Source of the DNA: Frankia alni ACN14a
GTDB taxonomy: Bacteria; Actinomycetota; Actinomycetes; Frankiales; Frankiaceae
Assembly (NCBI RefSeq): GCF_000058485.1
Contig: NC_008278.1
Location: 5,698,962 to 5,762,961 of the forward strand
Length of the DNA stretch: 64,000 bases
Direction of reading: 5' to 3'
The translations under genes and the position numbers were made by a program. Under the pieces are notes generated by a model. It searched no databases, had not been told where the DNA came from, and saw only the letters and a list, made by a program, of their open reading frames with translations. The first letter of the stretch is position 1. Each line of letters begins with the position of its first letter. Positions 1-9,090 of this stretch are shown in pieces.

Positions 1-433
1 TCACGGTCCCGCCGACGTGCATCGCGGCCATGCCGGTGTAGTGCATCGCGGCGATTCCCAGGCCGGAGATCACCCCGCTGAGCGCGAGCCATCCGGTACT
101 CCGTGGACGGCGCGCCACGAGGGTGAGCCCCAGCGCCGAGACCACGACGGCGAGAACCAGCGACACCGCGGTGAGCGGCAGGTCGTAACGCAGGTCGAGC
201 CCGTCGACGCGATAGCCGATCATCCCGATGAAATGCATGGACCAGATCGCGCCGCCGCCGAGGGAGAGCGCGGCGGCGAGAGTCCAGCGAACCCTGGCCG
301 CACCCTGGGACAACGGGATCCGGATCGCGCTCACCAGCGCGGCGAATGATCCCACCGCAGCAAGCCCGACGGATACCACCACGAACAGAAGGTCCTGACT
401 CGCATGCTGATGAACGGCCTGCGCGACGATCAC
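1..433 (-). CDS. MHYT-domain membrane sensor protein, N-terminal part (runs off the window)
   Basis: Reading the minus strand from position 433 gives a hydrophobic protein with two MHYT-type signatures, SMHFIGM and AMHYTGM. These His/Met-rich helix motifs define the MHYT integral membrane sensor domain, thought to bind a metal and sense oxygen, CO or NO. Only about 144 residues are inside the window, so any C-terminal output domain (GGDEF, kinase or none) is unknown. I chose the GTG at 433 because AAGGGGGA lies about five bases upstream. An in-frame ATG at 463 has no good ribosome site. Helices are visible around residues 10-30, 45-65, 80-100 and 110-130. The domain call is firm; the role is open. 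Confidence 0.85.
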   Translation of the reverse strand, partial: MIVAQAVHQHASQDLLFVVVSVGLAAVGSFAALVSAIRIPLSQGAARVRWTLAAALSLGGGAIWSMHFIGMIGYRVDGLDLRYDLPLTAVSLVLAVVVSALGLTLVARRPRSTGWLALSGVISGLGIAAMHYTGMAAMHVGGTV

Positions 434-1458
434 GTGTTCCCCCTTGAAGCGACCGGAGCCCATCACATCTAGCACGTGTCACATCGAAAGCCAAAATTAT
501 CCCGAAAGCAACCGACACCGCACAGACTCCGCTTGACGCCGAAAACGGACCATGTGGATTTATCGGGCGCGGCCAACGTAACGCATCGGCACGTTCGAAG
601 CCGTCGACTGACGACGTCGCGGGCGGTGTCGGGCCGATGCGATCGAGCCGTCCGAGGTCGCGGAGCTGCACGGACGGACTCGCTGCCCGTTCGCCTACTC
701 GGGCCTAAGGTCCCTCGCCGCAGTGACCTCCAGGCCACATCACCCCACCGGCTCCGTTAACCCGCCCAGGTCGTCCCCTCAGCCCTGGTCACCCCCCGCC
801 GAGCAGACAACGGCCGGACACGCATCTGGCACCGAGTTTCATCGATGACACAGACCCGCATCTCGACTCCGGGTCCGCGTTCCGCTCGCGGCGAGGAACG
901 GGACGCGCATTTCCGCGGACCGGCGGGCTCTCGGCGACCGGAAACGGCGTCTTACGTCACGCCGATCCCTTTCCCTCGGCCACGCTCGGATCACAAAGAA
1001 CCGCGCCCACCACTTGACAGGAACCCGATAGCGCCAGATCGCCGCGCACCACTCGGAACTCTCCACCAAGAGACCACACTTCATTCTTGGGAGACAACAT
1101 CTTCCCAATGGTGCGCGTGTATGGTTCAGGTAGTCGGTTTATCTTCTCCGGTGGCTCCCACCACCTCCGTGGGGTGTGCGGCGACGAGCGACGCCGATGC
1201 CCGTCTGCCGTTCACGGCGTCGGTCACGCACCCGGCGACGGTGCACCCCACCTACCGCCGCGCGGCGACGACCGGCGGGAATGCGGCCCGTCCGCGACGC
1301 ACCGCGCATCCGGCCGGCGGCACCGGACCGACGCCGACGCCCCCTGGATGACGACGCCCGACCGATACCGCAGTTCACCCGCAGCCCGCCCCGCCAGATC
1401 CACCGCCCGCCCGAATCCACCCCCGGTGACCGAAACCCCGCCCCGGAAAGGTGCACCC
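434..1458. other. Long gene-free stretch between the MHYT gene and the GntR regulator
   Basis: About 1 kb without a convincing gene. The open frames here are arginine/proline-rich, lack ribosome sites and have no recognisable motif. The 22-bp inverted repeat at 1087-1108 is the only clear structured element. A TTGACA at 1014-1019 has no convincing -10 partner. Confidence 0.5.
1087..1108. promoter_or_regulatory. Inverted repeat, possible operator upstream of the GntR gene
   Basis: TTGGGA at 1087-1092 is repeated inverted as TCCCAA at 1103-1108 with a 10-base spacer. It lies 350 bases before the GntR-type gene and could be an autoregulatory site or part of an untranslated leader. No consensus for this family member is known, so this is only a structural observation. 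Confidence 0.3.
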
Positions 1459-2559
1459 ATGACCGTGATCCCACCGCCCCGCGCCCGGACCGACCGACCT
1501 GTCCCCGTGGGGGCATCGGCCACGGCTGCGCCCCGGACCGAACCGTCGGACCGATCCGCCCCGCCGAGCGGCCTCGCCGCGTCGGACGGCTCCCCGGCGC
1601 CGGCGGGAGCCGCACGCCCGGGACGGCCCGCGACCTCCACCCGGGCCGCGACGCCGGGCCGGGGCAGCCCGCCGCGTAAGGGCGCCGCCGCGAGCCGGCG
1701 CGGGCGGCGGGCATCCACCACGCCCCCGGACATCGCCACGCCCCCGGACATCGCCCCGCGCCCGGACATCGCCGCACCCGCGCGCACCGCCGCGCCCGCG
1801 CACACCGCCGCCATCCGCATCGGGCAGCATGTCCGCGTTCCGAAGACCGCCGAACTCGTCGCCGCCCACCTACGCCGCCAGATCGTCCGCGGCGAACTCC
1901 ACGAAGGCGACGCCCTGCCCCCCGAAGCCGTCCTCATGGAACAGTTCGGCGTCTCCCGCCCCACCCTGCGCGAAGCCTTCCGCGTCCTCGAATCCGAAGC
2001 CCTCATCAGCGTCCGCCGCGGCGCCCACGGCGGCGCCCGCGTCCACACCCCCAACGGCCACGTCGCCGCCCGCTACACCGCCCTCGTCCTCGAACACCAA
2101 CACACCACCCTCGCCGACATCCACACCGCCCACACCCACCTCGAACCCGCCGCCATCCGCCTACTCGCCACCACCGCCACCGACACCCACCTCACCCACC
2201 TCACCACCCACCTCACCACCACCGACCACGCCCTCGCCACCCCCCACCCCAACCCCACCGACATCCACACCCACCACCTCAACTTCCACACCCTCCTGCT
2301 CACCACCCCCGCCAACCACACCCTCACCATGATCAGCAGCATGCTCCGCCACATCCTCGACGCCACCACCCCCACCCCCGACACCCCCACCCCCGACCTC
2401 ACCACCCTGCGCCACCAACACACCACCCACCACCAACTCCTCACCCACCTCACCAACCACGACCCCGACGCCGCCGAAACCCTCTGGCGCCACCACCTCA
2501 CCACCACCCCCCACACCCCCCACCAACCCACCACCCCCCTCGACCTCCTCGGCGACTAG
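1459..2559 (+). CDS. FadR-type GntR transcriptional regulator with disordered N-terminus and Thr/His-rich FCD domain
   Basis: Predicted 366-residue regulator. Residues 1-115 are Pro/Ala/Arg/Thr-rich and probably disordered, ending in three tandem copies of an 18-bp repeat. Residues 120-190 form a GntR winged helix: [19 protein letters not shown], then [16 protein letters not shown], then GGARV. Residues 200-345 fit an all-helical FCD effector-binding domain (conserved [11 protein letters not shown] and LEPAAIRLL segments). The start at ATG 1459 follows GGAAAGG; a longer frame from 1087 lacks support. From about 2080 to 2540 the plus strand is almost devoid of G, and codons collapse to ACC, CAC, CCC and CTC, so Thr and His dominate the FCD domain. 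Family members repress acyl or sugar-acid catabolism, but the ligand cannot be inferred. Confidence 0.85.
   Translation: MTVIPPPRARTDRPVPVGASATAAPRTEPSDRSAPPSGLAASDGSPAPAGAARPGRPATSTRAATPGRGSPPRKGAAASRRGRRASTTPPDIATPPDIAPRPDIAAPARTAAPAHTAAIRIGQHVRVPKTAELVAAHLRRQIVRGELHEGDALPPEAVLMEQFGVSRPTLREAFRVLESEALISVRRGAHGGARVHTPNGHVAARYTALVLEHQHTTLADIHTAHTHLEPAAIRLLATTATDTHLTHLTTHLTTTDHALATPHPNPTDIHTHHLNFHTLLLTTPANHTLTMISSMLRHILDATTPTPDTPTPDLTTLRHQHTTHHQLLTHLTNHDPDAAETLWRHHLTTTPHTPHQPTTPLDLLGD
1720..1773 (+). repeat. Three 18-bp tandem repeats in the GntR gene
   Basis: Units at 1720-1737, 1738-1755 and 1756-1773 (the last diverged) encode the hexapeptide TPPDIA and its variant. They lie in the disordered N-terminal extension just before the winged helix, and the unit length keeps the frame. 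Confidence 0.85.
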
Positions 2560-2706
2560 GCCGCGTAGCCGACCACCCGGGCAGCGAGCCACCCGCCGCC
2601 CGTTCGGGGTACCGGCCGCCGCGGCGCGCCCGGGATGGCCACCTGCCGGCGGATGCGGCCGACGACGGCGCCACCGCGGCGCTCCGTCGGCCCCACGCGA
2701 TCCCTG

Positions 2707-2712
2707 TACGCT
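2707..2712 (+). promoter_or_regulatory. Probable -10 element of a leaderless gltX transcript
   Basis: TACGCT lies seven bases before the gltX ATG at 2720, and no Shine-Dalgarno sequence precedes that codon. This spacing places the transcription start at or next to the A of ATG, the arrangement of leaderless mRNAs common in actinomycetes. The -35 element is not clear. Confidence 0.5.
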
Positions 2713-2719
2713 GCCCCGC

Positions 2720-4132
2720 ATGGGATCTGGGCGGGTACGGGTTCGATTCGCGCCGTCTCCCACCGGCATCTTCCATGTGGGTGGGGCGCGTTCGGCGCTG
2801 TTCAACTGGCTGGTGGCGCTGCGCGCGGGCGGCGACTTCGTGCTGCGCGTCGAGGACACCGACGCCTCGCGCAACCGGCCAGAGTGGACCGACGGCATCA
2901 TCAGTGCGCTGGACTGGCTCGGGATCAGCCCCGGCCGGTACGAGGGCCCGGTGCTGCAGTCCTCTCGCGCGGACCGGCATCGGGCGGCCGCGGTCCGCCT
3001 GCGGGAGGCGGGGCTGGCGTACTTCTGCGACTGCACCCGCGAGGCGCTGGCGGAGCGCACGGGCAACGCCCAGCACGGCTACGACGGTTTCTGCCGCGAC
3101 CGCGGGCTGGAGCCCGGTCCCGGCCGCGCGCTGCGCTTTCGCACTCCCGACGACGGCGTGACGACGGTGCACGACCTGATCCGCGGGACCCCGGAGTTCC
3201 CGAACGACACCATCGAGGACTTCGTGATCGCGCGGGCGGACGGCTCGGCGGTGTTCCTGCTCGCCAACGTCGTCGACGACCTGGAGATGGGGATCACCCA
3301 CGTCATCCGGGGCGAGGAGCACCTGTCCAACACGCCCAAGCAGCAGCTGCTGTGGGCCGCGCTCGGCGCCGCCGAGCCGCCGGTGTGGGCGCACGTGCCG
3401 GTCATCGTCAACGAGAAGCGGCAGAAGCTGTCCAAGCGGCGGGACAAGGTGGCGCTGGAGTCCTACCGGGACGAGGGCTACCTGCCCGGCGCGATGAAGA
3501 ACTACCTGATGCTGCTCGGCTGGGCGCCGTCGGGCGACGACGAGATCGTGCCGTGGGAGACGATCGAGTCGACGTTCGACCTGGCCGACGTGAAGCCGTC
3601 CCCGGCGTTCTTCGACGAGAAGAAGCTGCGGGCGTTCAACGGGGAGTACATCCGGGCGCTGAGCGTCGAGGAGTTCATCGCGGCGGTCGAGCCGTGGCTG
3701 GCTCCCCCGGCGGCGCCGTGGGCGGCCGACGCCTTCGACGCCGGCACGTTCGCCGCCGTCGCCGGGCTCGCCCAGTCCCGGGTGTCGGTGCTGGCGGAGA
3801 TCGTGCCGATGGTCGACTTCCTGTTCCTGCCGGCGGCGCCGGTGGACGACGCGGCCTGGGCGAAGGCGATGAAGGGGCCGGCGGCGCAGCTGCTCGCCGA
3901 CGTCCACGACGTGTTCGGCAAGATCGAGTGGGACGCCGAGACGCTGAAGGCGACGCTGGCCGAGCTCGGCGAGCGCCACGGCCTGAAGCTGGCCAAGGCG
4001 CAGGCGCCGGTGCGGGTCGCGGTCACTGGGCGCACCGTGGGGCTGCCGCTGTTCGAGTCGCTCGAGGTGTTCGGCCGGGAGGCCACCCGCCGTCGGATCG
4101 CCGCGGCCCGGGATCGTCTCGCCGCCGGCTGA
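2720..4132 (+). CDS. gltX: Glutamyl-tRNA synthetase
   Basis: Class I aminoacyl-tRNA synthetase of 470 residues that charges tRNA(Glu) with glutamate in the cytoplasm. The N-terminal FAPSPTG (residues 10-16) is followed by HVGG, the HIGH-motif region. The second ATP-binding motif appears as KLSKR near residue 237. The segments [17 protein letters not shown] and [13 protein letters not shown] are typical GluRS catalytic-core landmarks, and the C-terminal third matches the helical anticodon-binding domain. Length is normal for bacterial GluRS. The gene is monocistronic: preceded by its own -10 and followed by a strong hairpin. A GlnRS or Glu-Q-RS identity is unlikely because the C-terminal anticodon domain is present. 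Confidence 0.97.
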   Translation: MGSGRVRVRFAPSPTGIFHVGGARSALFNWLVALRAGGDFVLRVEDTDASRNRPEWTDGIISALDWLGISPGRYEGPVLQSSRADRHRAAAVRLREAGLAYFCDCTREALAERTGNAQHGYDGFCRDRGLEPGPGRALRFRTPDDGVTTVHDLIRGTPEFPNDTIEDFVIARADGSAVFLLANVVDDLEMGITHVIRGEEHLSNTPKQQLLWAALGAAEPPVWAHVPVIVNEKRQKLSKRRDKVALESYRDEGYLPGAMKNYLMLLGWAPSGDDEIVPWETIESTFDLADVKPSPAFFDEKKLRAFNGEYIRALSVEEFIAAVEPWLAPPAAPWAADAFDAGTFAAVAGLAQSRVSVLAEIVPMVDFLFLPAAPVDDAAWAKAMKGPAAQLLADVHDVFGKIEWDAETLKATLAELGERHGLKLAKAQAPVRVAVTGRTVGLPLFESLEVFGREATRRRIAAARDRLAAG

Positions 4133-4503
4133 ACGGCGGCCGCCGCGCTCCCGGACTCGGCTCACCGGCTCCGGGAGCTGGCCCGGACTGAGGGAGCTGG
4201 CCCGATCTCACGAGCTGAGGGAGCTGGCCAGAACTGATGAGCCCGGGTCGCGGCTGGGACGGGCCGCGACCCGGGCTAGGGAGACCCACCGGAGGTCGGG
4301 GTTACCTCCGCCGGGTGAAGCTCGGATCCATCAGGTCGCGCTCCGGTGCTCGTCGGCACCAGGTTCGACGGTGACCAGCACATCTCTCGGGGCCTAAAGG
4401 ATTCTTAAGATCAGCAAAAGACAACCTGTGATCTCGAAATCACGCTCCGTTCATTGACGGTAGACATCCCGTGATGTCGGGACAAGAGTCCGCCCACGCG
4501 CAC
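4133..4503. other. Convergent intergenic region between gltX and the HxlR gene
   Basis: Contains short direct repeats of GGGAGCTGGCC (4180-4230), the gltX terminator hairpin, a more A/T-rich patch near 4395-4460, and a small hairpin at 4463-4478 (GACATC/GATGTC) just downstream of the HxlR stop. No gene seen. Confidence 0.5.
4241..4276 (+). terminator. GC-rich hairpin downstream of gltX
   Basis: A perfect 14-bp stem, 4241-4254 paired with 4263-4276, with an 8-base loop, about 110 bases after the gltX stop and before a convergent gene. There is no U-tract, as is common for actinomycete terminators. Confidence 0.7.
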
Positions 4504-4926
4504 TCAGGGCTCGTCGTGGCCGCGGGTGGAGGCGCCGCGCGGGCTGCGCTGGCGCGGGCTGAGCGCCGCCCAGTCCGCCGCCCAGGTGGCCAGGGGCTCG
4601 AGCACGCCCTGCAGGCGCCGACCGTGGGTGGTCAGCCGGTACTCGCCGACCTCGTCCACCTCGACCAGGCCGGCCTCCCGCAACTCCCGCAGCCGCTGGA
4701 CGAGCTGCGCCTCGGGGGCGTCCAGCCGGGCCGCCAGCGTGCGAAACGGCAGCGAGCCGCCCCGCAGGTGCCAGTAGAGGCCGAGGGCGAAGCGCCGGCC
4801 CAGCAGGTCCACCAGGGCGGCGAGCGCCGGCGGCACCCCACCGGGAACCTCCGCCGGCGCGGGGCCGCCCGCTCGCCCCGGCCCCGCCGCCCGTGCCCGC
4901 GCCGACCTGGCCGGCTTCATCGCCAT
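4504..4926 (-). CDS. HxlR-family (MarR-like winged-helix) transcriptional regulator
   Basis: A 140-residue protein with a single winged-helix domain: LGRRFALGLYWHLRGGSLPF, then FRTLAARLDAPEAQLVQRLREL, then the wing LVEVDEVGEYRLTTHGRRL. This matches the HxlR family pattern of recognition helix followed by a YxLTxxG wing. I set the start at ATG 4926, which has GGAG seven bases upstream. The frame continues further upstream, but that part is repetitive low-complexity sequence. HxlR proteins respond to aldehydes, quinones or redox stress, usually through a cysteine. None is evident in this core, so the signal is unknown. The terminus is an Arg/Ser/Gly tail. Confidence 0.85.
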   Translation of the reverse strand: MAMKPARSARARAAGPGRAGGPAPAEVPGGVPPALAALVDLLGRRFALGLYWHLRGGSLPFRTLAARLDAPEAQLVQRLRELREAGLVEVDEVGEYRLTTHGRRLQGVLEPLATWAADWAALSPRQRSPRGASTRGHDEP

Positions 4927-4994
4927 GGGGTGCTCCGATCCGTCGCGCCCGCACGCTCCCCCGGGTCGACCCGCCGGGAGCGGCGACGACCGAA

Positions 4995-5090
4995 CCATCC
5001 GGCGGCGACACCACCCGACGGGAACAACGCCCAACGGGGACACCACCCGGCGGCGACGCCGTCCAACGGTGAGACCATCCGAGAGGAGAC
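4995..5090. repeat. Degenerate short tandem repeats upstream of the HxlR gene
   Basis: Imperfect copies of a 16-17-base unit containing CCGACGGGAAC / CCAACGGGGAC / CCGGCGGCGAC occur five or six times between the HxlR start and the next minus-strand gene. The region is non-coding by my reading and would sit in the HxlR promoter or leader. Confidence 0.6.
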
Positions 5091-5149
5091 GACGGGACAC
5101 CGGCTGCCAATCCGGTCCCGGGACGATGCGACGGCGGCGCCGCCGGTCC

Positions 5150-5431
5150 TCAATGGGCGCCGACGGAGCTGACACCGTTCGAGCTGTGCGCCGCCACCGG
5201 ACGGAACGGGCGGGTTCCGGACGGCTCGACCTCCCCGGCGAACAGGCCGCGGACCCGGTGGAAGACCGTCCCTGCCTGCGCGGACACGACGCCGGCGGCG
5301 CTCTGCACCTCTGGGCGTTCCCGAACCTCCCGAAGCTGTCGCATGATCACGTCGTAGTGCTCGCGTCCGCCTCGGGACCCCAGGACGTACCCGAGGCCGA
5401 GTGCGATGACGACGCTGGGCCTGATGCGCAT
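5150..5431 (-). CDS. Small membrane-anchored protein of unknown function
   Basis: A 93-residue protein beginning MRIRPSVVIALGLGYVLGSRGGREHYD. One short N-terminal transmembrane helix (about residues 5-17) is followed by a charged helix that includes a GR-rich turn and MRQLREVRERPEVQ. This layout recurs in small YtxH-like actinobacterial proteins. The start at ATG 5431 has GGGAGG six bases upstream; a longer upstream frame lacks one. The C-terminus is divergent and overlaps the low-complexity region before the HxlR gene. Function is not known; association of the inner membrane with a cytoplasmic amphipathic helix is an inference. Confidence 0.7.
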   Translation of the reverse strand: MRIRPSVVIALGLGYVLGSRGGREHYDVIMRQLREVRERPEVQSAAGVVSAQAGTVFHRVRGLFAGEVEPSGTRPFRPVAAHSSNGVSSVGAH

Positions 5432-5596
5432 GTTGCCTCCCGGGAGACCGATGGACGTGCTGGCGGATGGCCGCCGGCCGGCCGGCGTTGTGCCGCCGCA
5501 ATGATTACTACCCCACGGCCAGGTCAGCATGAACCTCAGGTGGCCAGCGCGGTCCCCCGCGGAGCCGAGCTCCCGCTGGTCCGGCGACCGGCCCGG

Positions 5597-8587
5597 TCAG
5601 CTCCCGGCACCGAGCTCGGGCAGGTCGACGGAATCCAACCGCAGCAGGTCCTCGGTCGTCGGTACCGCGAGCTCCGCCACCCGCTGCGCCTGGTTCTCCG
5701 TCATCTGCTGAAACACCTGACGGGCGAGCCGGCCGTTGCCGAAGCCGCGGTTGCGGGGCAGCGCCGCGAAGTAGGAGTCCAGTGCGGCGACGGTGGGGGC
5801 GGGCAGCTCGTACTCGTGCTGGCGGCACTGGCCGGCCACGATCTGGGTGAGTTCCGCGCAGGTGTAGTCCTCGAAGGGGATGACGCGGGAGAACCGGGAG
5901 GCCAGCCCGGGGTTCGAGGTGACGAACCGCGTCATCTCCGCCGGATATCCGGCCACGATGACGACGACCCGATCGCGGTGGTCCTCCATCAGCTTGACCA
6001 GCGTGGCGATCGCCTCCTGGCCGAAATCGTTGCCGAGGCCGGGCGGAACCAGGGAGTAGGCCTCGTCGACGAACAACACGCCGCCCAGCGCCCGTCGGAA
6101 GATCGCCTGGGTCTTCGGCGCCGTGTGGCCCACATACTCGCCCACCATGTCCGAGCGGTCGGCCTCGACGAGATGGCCGCGTTCGAGTATGCCGAGCGCC
6201 GCGAGGAGCCGACCGTACAGCCGGGCCACGGTCGTCTTCCCGGTGCCCGGGTTTCCGGCGAACACCAGATGCCGGCTCAGCGGCGGCGCGGGAAGGCCGG
6301 CCTCCTGGCGGCGCCGGACGGTTCGCATGAGTTTGACCTGCGCGCCGACGTCCTGCTTGACCCGCTCCAGGCCGACCAGCCCGGCCAGCTCGCCCAGCAG
6401 GTCCGCCAGGCTCGCAGTCGGTCGCTCCCGCGCCGCGCCGCGCCGTCCGCGCCGGTCCGGGTCTGTCGGGGCGCCCACAGCGGCGGGACCCGTGCCGACC
6501 GCCGCGTCGGGCGACCCGCCCCCGGCACCCGTCGCGCCCGGCAGGCGCACCTGGCGTACGTCACGGACCTCGCACCGCGCGAACTCCGGCTCGGCGCCCT
6601 CGGCGAGACTCAGGTCCGCCTCGCAGTCCAGGATGCGACAGCCGACCAGCCGCGGGCGGGCGCCGTCGCCCACGTGCACGGCCGGCAGGCCGGAGCCGGC
6701 GATCTCGCAGTCCTCGAAGGTGCCCGCGGCGCCGTCGCCGACGAACAGGCCGTTCTTCGCCGGCCGCCGCAGCCGCGTCGATCGCACCACGGGGCTGGCA
6801 CCGGTCCAGATCACCAGGGCCGAGCCGCCGGTCTCCACGATCTCGCAGTCCTCGAGCCGGGCGCGGGCCCGCTGGGCCAGCACCACCCCGGCCGCGCCGG
6901 TTCGTTCGACCCGGCAGGTACGCAAGGTGGCCTCGGCATCGGTACCGATCTGCACGCCGGCCCCGGAACCGCCGGTGATGCGGCAGCCCGTGCACACGGC
7001 CGACGTGCCGGCGGCCACGGCGAGACCGTTCGCATTGCCGTCGAGCTCGCAGTCGTCGGCTGTCAGGGCCGCCGTGCCCTCCGTCTGGATGCCGGACATC
7101 GCGCTGCCGGCGACCGAGACGCCGCGCAGCCGCGCCACGGCCGCACCGGCGACGTGCAGGCCATGCTCGGGGGTCCCGCGCAGCCGGCCGCCGGACAGCT
7201 CGCCGTAGGCGTCCGCGCCGAGGTGGACGTTGCTGTAGCCGCTGGTCTCGACGGTGAGGCCGGCCAGGACGGCCCGCGCGCCGTCGGTGAGGAACACCCC
7301 GTTCGCCGCGCAACCGCGAACCGCTCCCCCCACGCCGTGCAGCGACGCCTTGCCGCGGGCAACCAGCCCGCTGGTGCCGGCCGCGTCGATGTCGCACGAG
7401 TCGAGGCGCAACTCGGCGTGCCCGAGGGCGACCACTCCCGCCAGGGCGGTTCGCCGGATCCGGCATCGGACGAGGCTGGCGCGGGCGGCTCCCTCGAGCA
7501 GCAGGCCGTCGGCGCCGGCCTGGACGATCTCGCAGGCGACCAGCCGCACCCCGGCCCCCCGCTCATCCCCGGCCGCGTCGGCGTCTCCGGAACCGTCGCC
7601 GTCTCCGGAACTGCCGGCATCTCCGGAACTGCCGGCATCTCCGGAACTGCCGGGGTCCGCCGCCGACGCGCCGGCATCCGCGGGCGGACCCAGCAGCCGG
7701 ATCCCCTCCCTGCCGGGGTTCAGGAACAGGCAGCCCTCCAACATCGCGGCGCAGTCCTCCTCGACCAGCAGGCCGCTGCGTCCGGACCGGCTGATCTCAC
7801 AGTTGCGCGCCCACAGCGTCGCGCGGCCCCGCAGCCGAAGTCCGGAACCCCTCACCCGGCTCACCCGCGAGTCGACCAGGTCCACGACAGCCTCACCAGC
7901 CGCCACCACACCCGTGCCCGCCACGCTCTCGACGACGCAGCCCGTGAGAGTCGCCCGCCCGTCACCGAGGACGTGCAGCCCGGCCAGGTCGGCTCCGGCG
8001 ATCCGGCAGCCGCGCAGGTGGGCGGAGCCGCCGGCGATCTCGACCCGGCCGCCGACGATGTCGCAGTCCGCCAGCTCGGCGACGCCGGCGGTGACGAGCA
8101 GCGTGGCGGCGGCGGGGTCGGCGCCGGCCAGGCCGAGGCCGTCCATCACGACAGGCGCGCGCACGATCAGCGGTCCGACTCCGGCCAGCCACACCGTCCC
8201 CGGGCCGCTTGCGGCAACGAGGCGAACCGCCCGGTCGAGGACGAGCTGTTCCGGGTAGCGGCCGGGGGCGATCGACACCATCCCGCCGGCCGGCAGCGCC
8301 CGTAGCGCGGCGCCGACGGTCGGAAACGCACCTGGCCCGACCCGCACCGCCGCCTCCGCGTCGCCCTCCCCTGTCGGAATCCGCCCGGCCATCGGCGCGC
8401 CCCCGACCACCGGCGCACCCACGACCACCGGCGCGCCCTTCACCATCGGCGCATCCCCGACCACCGGCGCACCCTTCACCGCAACGGCGCCCACGACCAG
8501 CCGTGCCCCGCCCGCGTCGCCGGTGGCGACGATCCGGGCTGTGCCTTCACCATCACCGGCTTGTCCACGGCCCCGCACCCTGCGCAT
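5597..8587 (-). CDS. Right-handed parallel beta-helix protein fused to a CbbX/SpoVK-type AAA+ ATPase
   Basis: A 996-residue protein. After a Gly/Ala/Val/Pro repeat-rich N-terminus (1-75), residues 80-640 are a long series of roughly 23-residue rungs of the type GRATLTGCVVESVAGTGVVAAG, the pattern of pectate-lyase-like parallel beta helices (right-handed repeat region). Residues 730-996 are an AAA+ module: Walker A GNPGTGKTT at about 778, Walker B VLFVDEA at about 837, and a SRFSR arginine-finger region near 897, closest in style to CbbX, SpoVK and EccA ATPases. An 18-bp repeat encodes GSSGDA units at about residue 312. The start at ATG 8587 follows GGGGGC; it is uncertain. The beta helix probably acts as a scaffold or glycan/protein-binding face and the ATPase remodels a partner; both are inference. 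Confidence 0.88.
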   Translation of the reverse strand: MRRVRGRGQAGDGEGTARIVATGDAGGARLVVGAVAVKGAPVVGDAPMVKGAPVVVGAPVVGGAPMAGRIPTGEGDAEAAVRVGPGAFPTVGAALRALPAGGMVSIAPGRYPEQLVLDRAVRLVAASGPGTVWLAGVGPLIVRAPVVMDGLGLAGADPAAATLLVTAGVAELADCDIVGGRVEIAGGSAHLRGCRIAGADLAGLHVLGDGRATLTGCVVESVAGTGVVAAGEAVVDLVDSRVSRVRGSGLRLRGRATLWARNCEISRSGRSGLLVEEDCAAMLEGCLFLNPGREGIRLLGPPADAGASAADPGSSGDAGSSGDAGSSGDGDGSGDADAAGDERGAGVRLVACEIVQAGADGLLLEGAARASLVRCRIRRTALAGVVALGHAELRLDSCDIDAAGTSGLVARGKASLHGVGGAVRGCAANGVFLTDGARAVLAGLTVETSGYSNVHLGADAYGELSGGRLRGTPEHGLHVAGAAVARLRGVSVAGSAMSGIQTEGTAALTADDCELDGNANGLAVAAGTSAVCTGCRITGGSGAGVQIGTDAEATLRTCRVERTGAAGVVLAQRARARLEDCEIVETGGSALVIWTGASPVVRSTRLRRPAKNGLFVGDGAAGTFEDCEIAGSGLPAVHVGDGARPRLVGCRILDCEADLSLAEGAEPEFARCEVRDVRQVRLPGATGAGGGSPDAAVGTGPAAVGAPTDPDRRGRRGAARERPTASLADLLGELAGLVGLERVKQDVGAQVKLMRTVRRRQEAGLPAPPLSRHLVFAGNPGTGKTTVARLYGRLLAALGILERGHLVEADRSDMVGEYVGHTAPKTQAIFRRALGGVLFVDEAYSLVPPGLGNDFGQEAIATLVKLMEDHRDRVVVIVAGYPAEMTRFVTSNPGLASRFSRVIPFEDYTCAELTQIVAGQCRQHEYELPAPTVAALDSYFAALPRNRGFGNGRLARQVFQQMTENQAQRVAELAVPTTEDLLRLDSVDLPELGAGS
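7584..7655 (-). repeat. Four 18-bp tandem repeats in the beta-helix/AAA gene
   Basis: Units at 7584-7601, 7602-7619, 7620-7637 and 7638-7655 are based on TCTCCGGAACTGCCGGCA. Units two and three are identical. They encode Ser/Gly/Asp repeats inserted between two beta-helix rungs and keep the frame. Confidence 0.9.
8391..8478 (-). repeat. Degenerate repeats encoding the GAPVV-rich N-terminus
   Basis: Imperfect 18-21-base units built around ACCACCGGCGC encode GAPVV/GAPMV repeats at residues 37-66 of the beta-helix/AAA protein. All unit lengths preserve the frame. Confidence 0.7.
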
Positions 8588-8997
8588 CGGTACGCCCCCA
8601 TCGCCCGTTCACCGAGCCGCGGCACACCGCCATCCTGGCGGCTGCCAGGGCACGGTCCGAGTGTCCGCACCCCGATCGGTACTACGCGCCCGGACCGCGG
8701 CACGGTTCATCCGTGAACCGGTCGGCCTCCTGCACTTGCCGACGCGACCAAAGGCGGGCACCCGCCGACACGGCACCGCCCACACACCACTTCTTGATCA
8801 CAAGTGGACAGGCACTCTGGTCCATGGACTCGCTCCCCGCCTGGCCGCCCGCCCGGCCACAGGGACCGCTGTCGGACGTGCTCGCGGATCAGCGCCGGGC
8901 CGGCCGGCGTCGTGGAGCCGAGTCGGCGTCCACCCCTCCGTCCAAGACCATCCGAACCTCAGGTAAGCTCACCGTGTCAGATGCGAAGAGCATCCGA
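8588..8997. other. Intergenic region upstream of the beta-helix/AAA gene and tRNA-Asn
   Basis: Presumed promoter region for both flanking genes. It carries the imperfect palindrome at 8787-8807. Nothing else recognised. Confidence 0.4.
8787..8807. promoter_or_regulatory. 21-bp inverted repeat between the beta-helix/AAA gene and tRNA-Asn
   Basis: CCACTT (8787-8792) and AAGTGG (8802-8807) flank a centre containing TTGATCA. The same heptamer TTGATCA forms the arm of a second palindrome just after the tRNA. An operator or recombination-related site is possible; no family can be assigned. Confidence 0.35.
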
Positions 8998-9070
8998 TCC
9001 CGCGTAGCTCAATTGGCAGAGCAGCCGGCTGTTAACCGGCAGGTTATAGGTTCGAGTCCTATCGCGGGAG
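8998..9070 (+). tRNA. tRNA-Asn (anticodon GTT)
   Basis: The 73-base sequence folds as a cloverleaf: acceptor TCCCGCG (8998-9004) pairs with CGCGGGA (9063-9069), the D-arm contains AGCTCAATTGGCAGAGC, the anticodon stem CCGGCTGTTAACCGG exposes GTT, and the T-arm is ATAGGTTCGAGTCCTAT. The discriminator is G70, as expected for Asn. CCA is not encoded. Confidence 0.97.
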
Positions 9071-9090
9071 CATCGTCGCAGGTCAGAGGC

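Noticed and set aside
1014-1042. TTGACA as a promoter -35
   Set aside because: No acceptable -10 at 16-19 bases downstream.
845-1351. Plus-strand frame of 168 codons before the GntR gene
   Set aside because: No ribosome site, Arg/Pro/Thr-rich, no recognisable motif; probably non-coding.
2498-4165. Long minus-strand frame across gltX
   Set aside because: Antisense of gltX with Arg/His/Pro/Gly composition and no motif; a GC-bias shadow.
4925-8305. A 1126-codon plus-strand frame
   Set aside because: Antisense of the beta-helix/AAA gene; repetitive composition and no domain.
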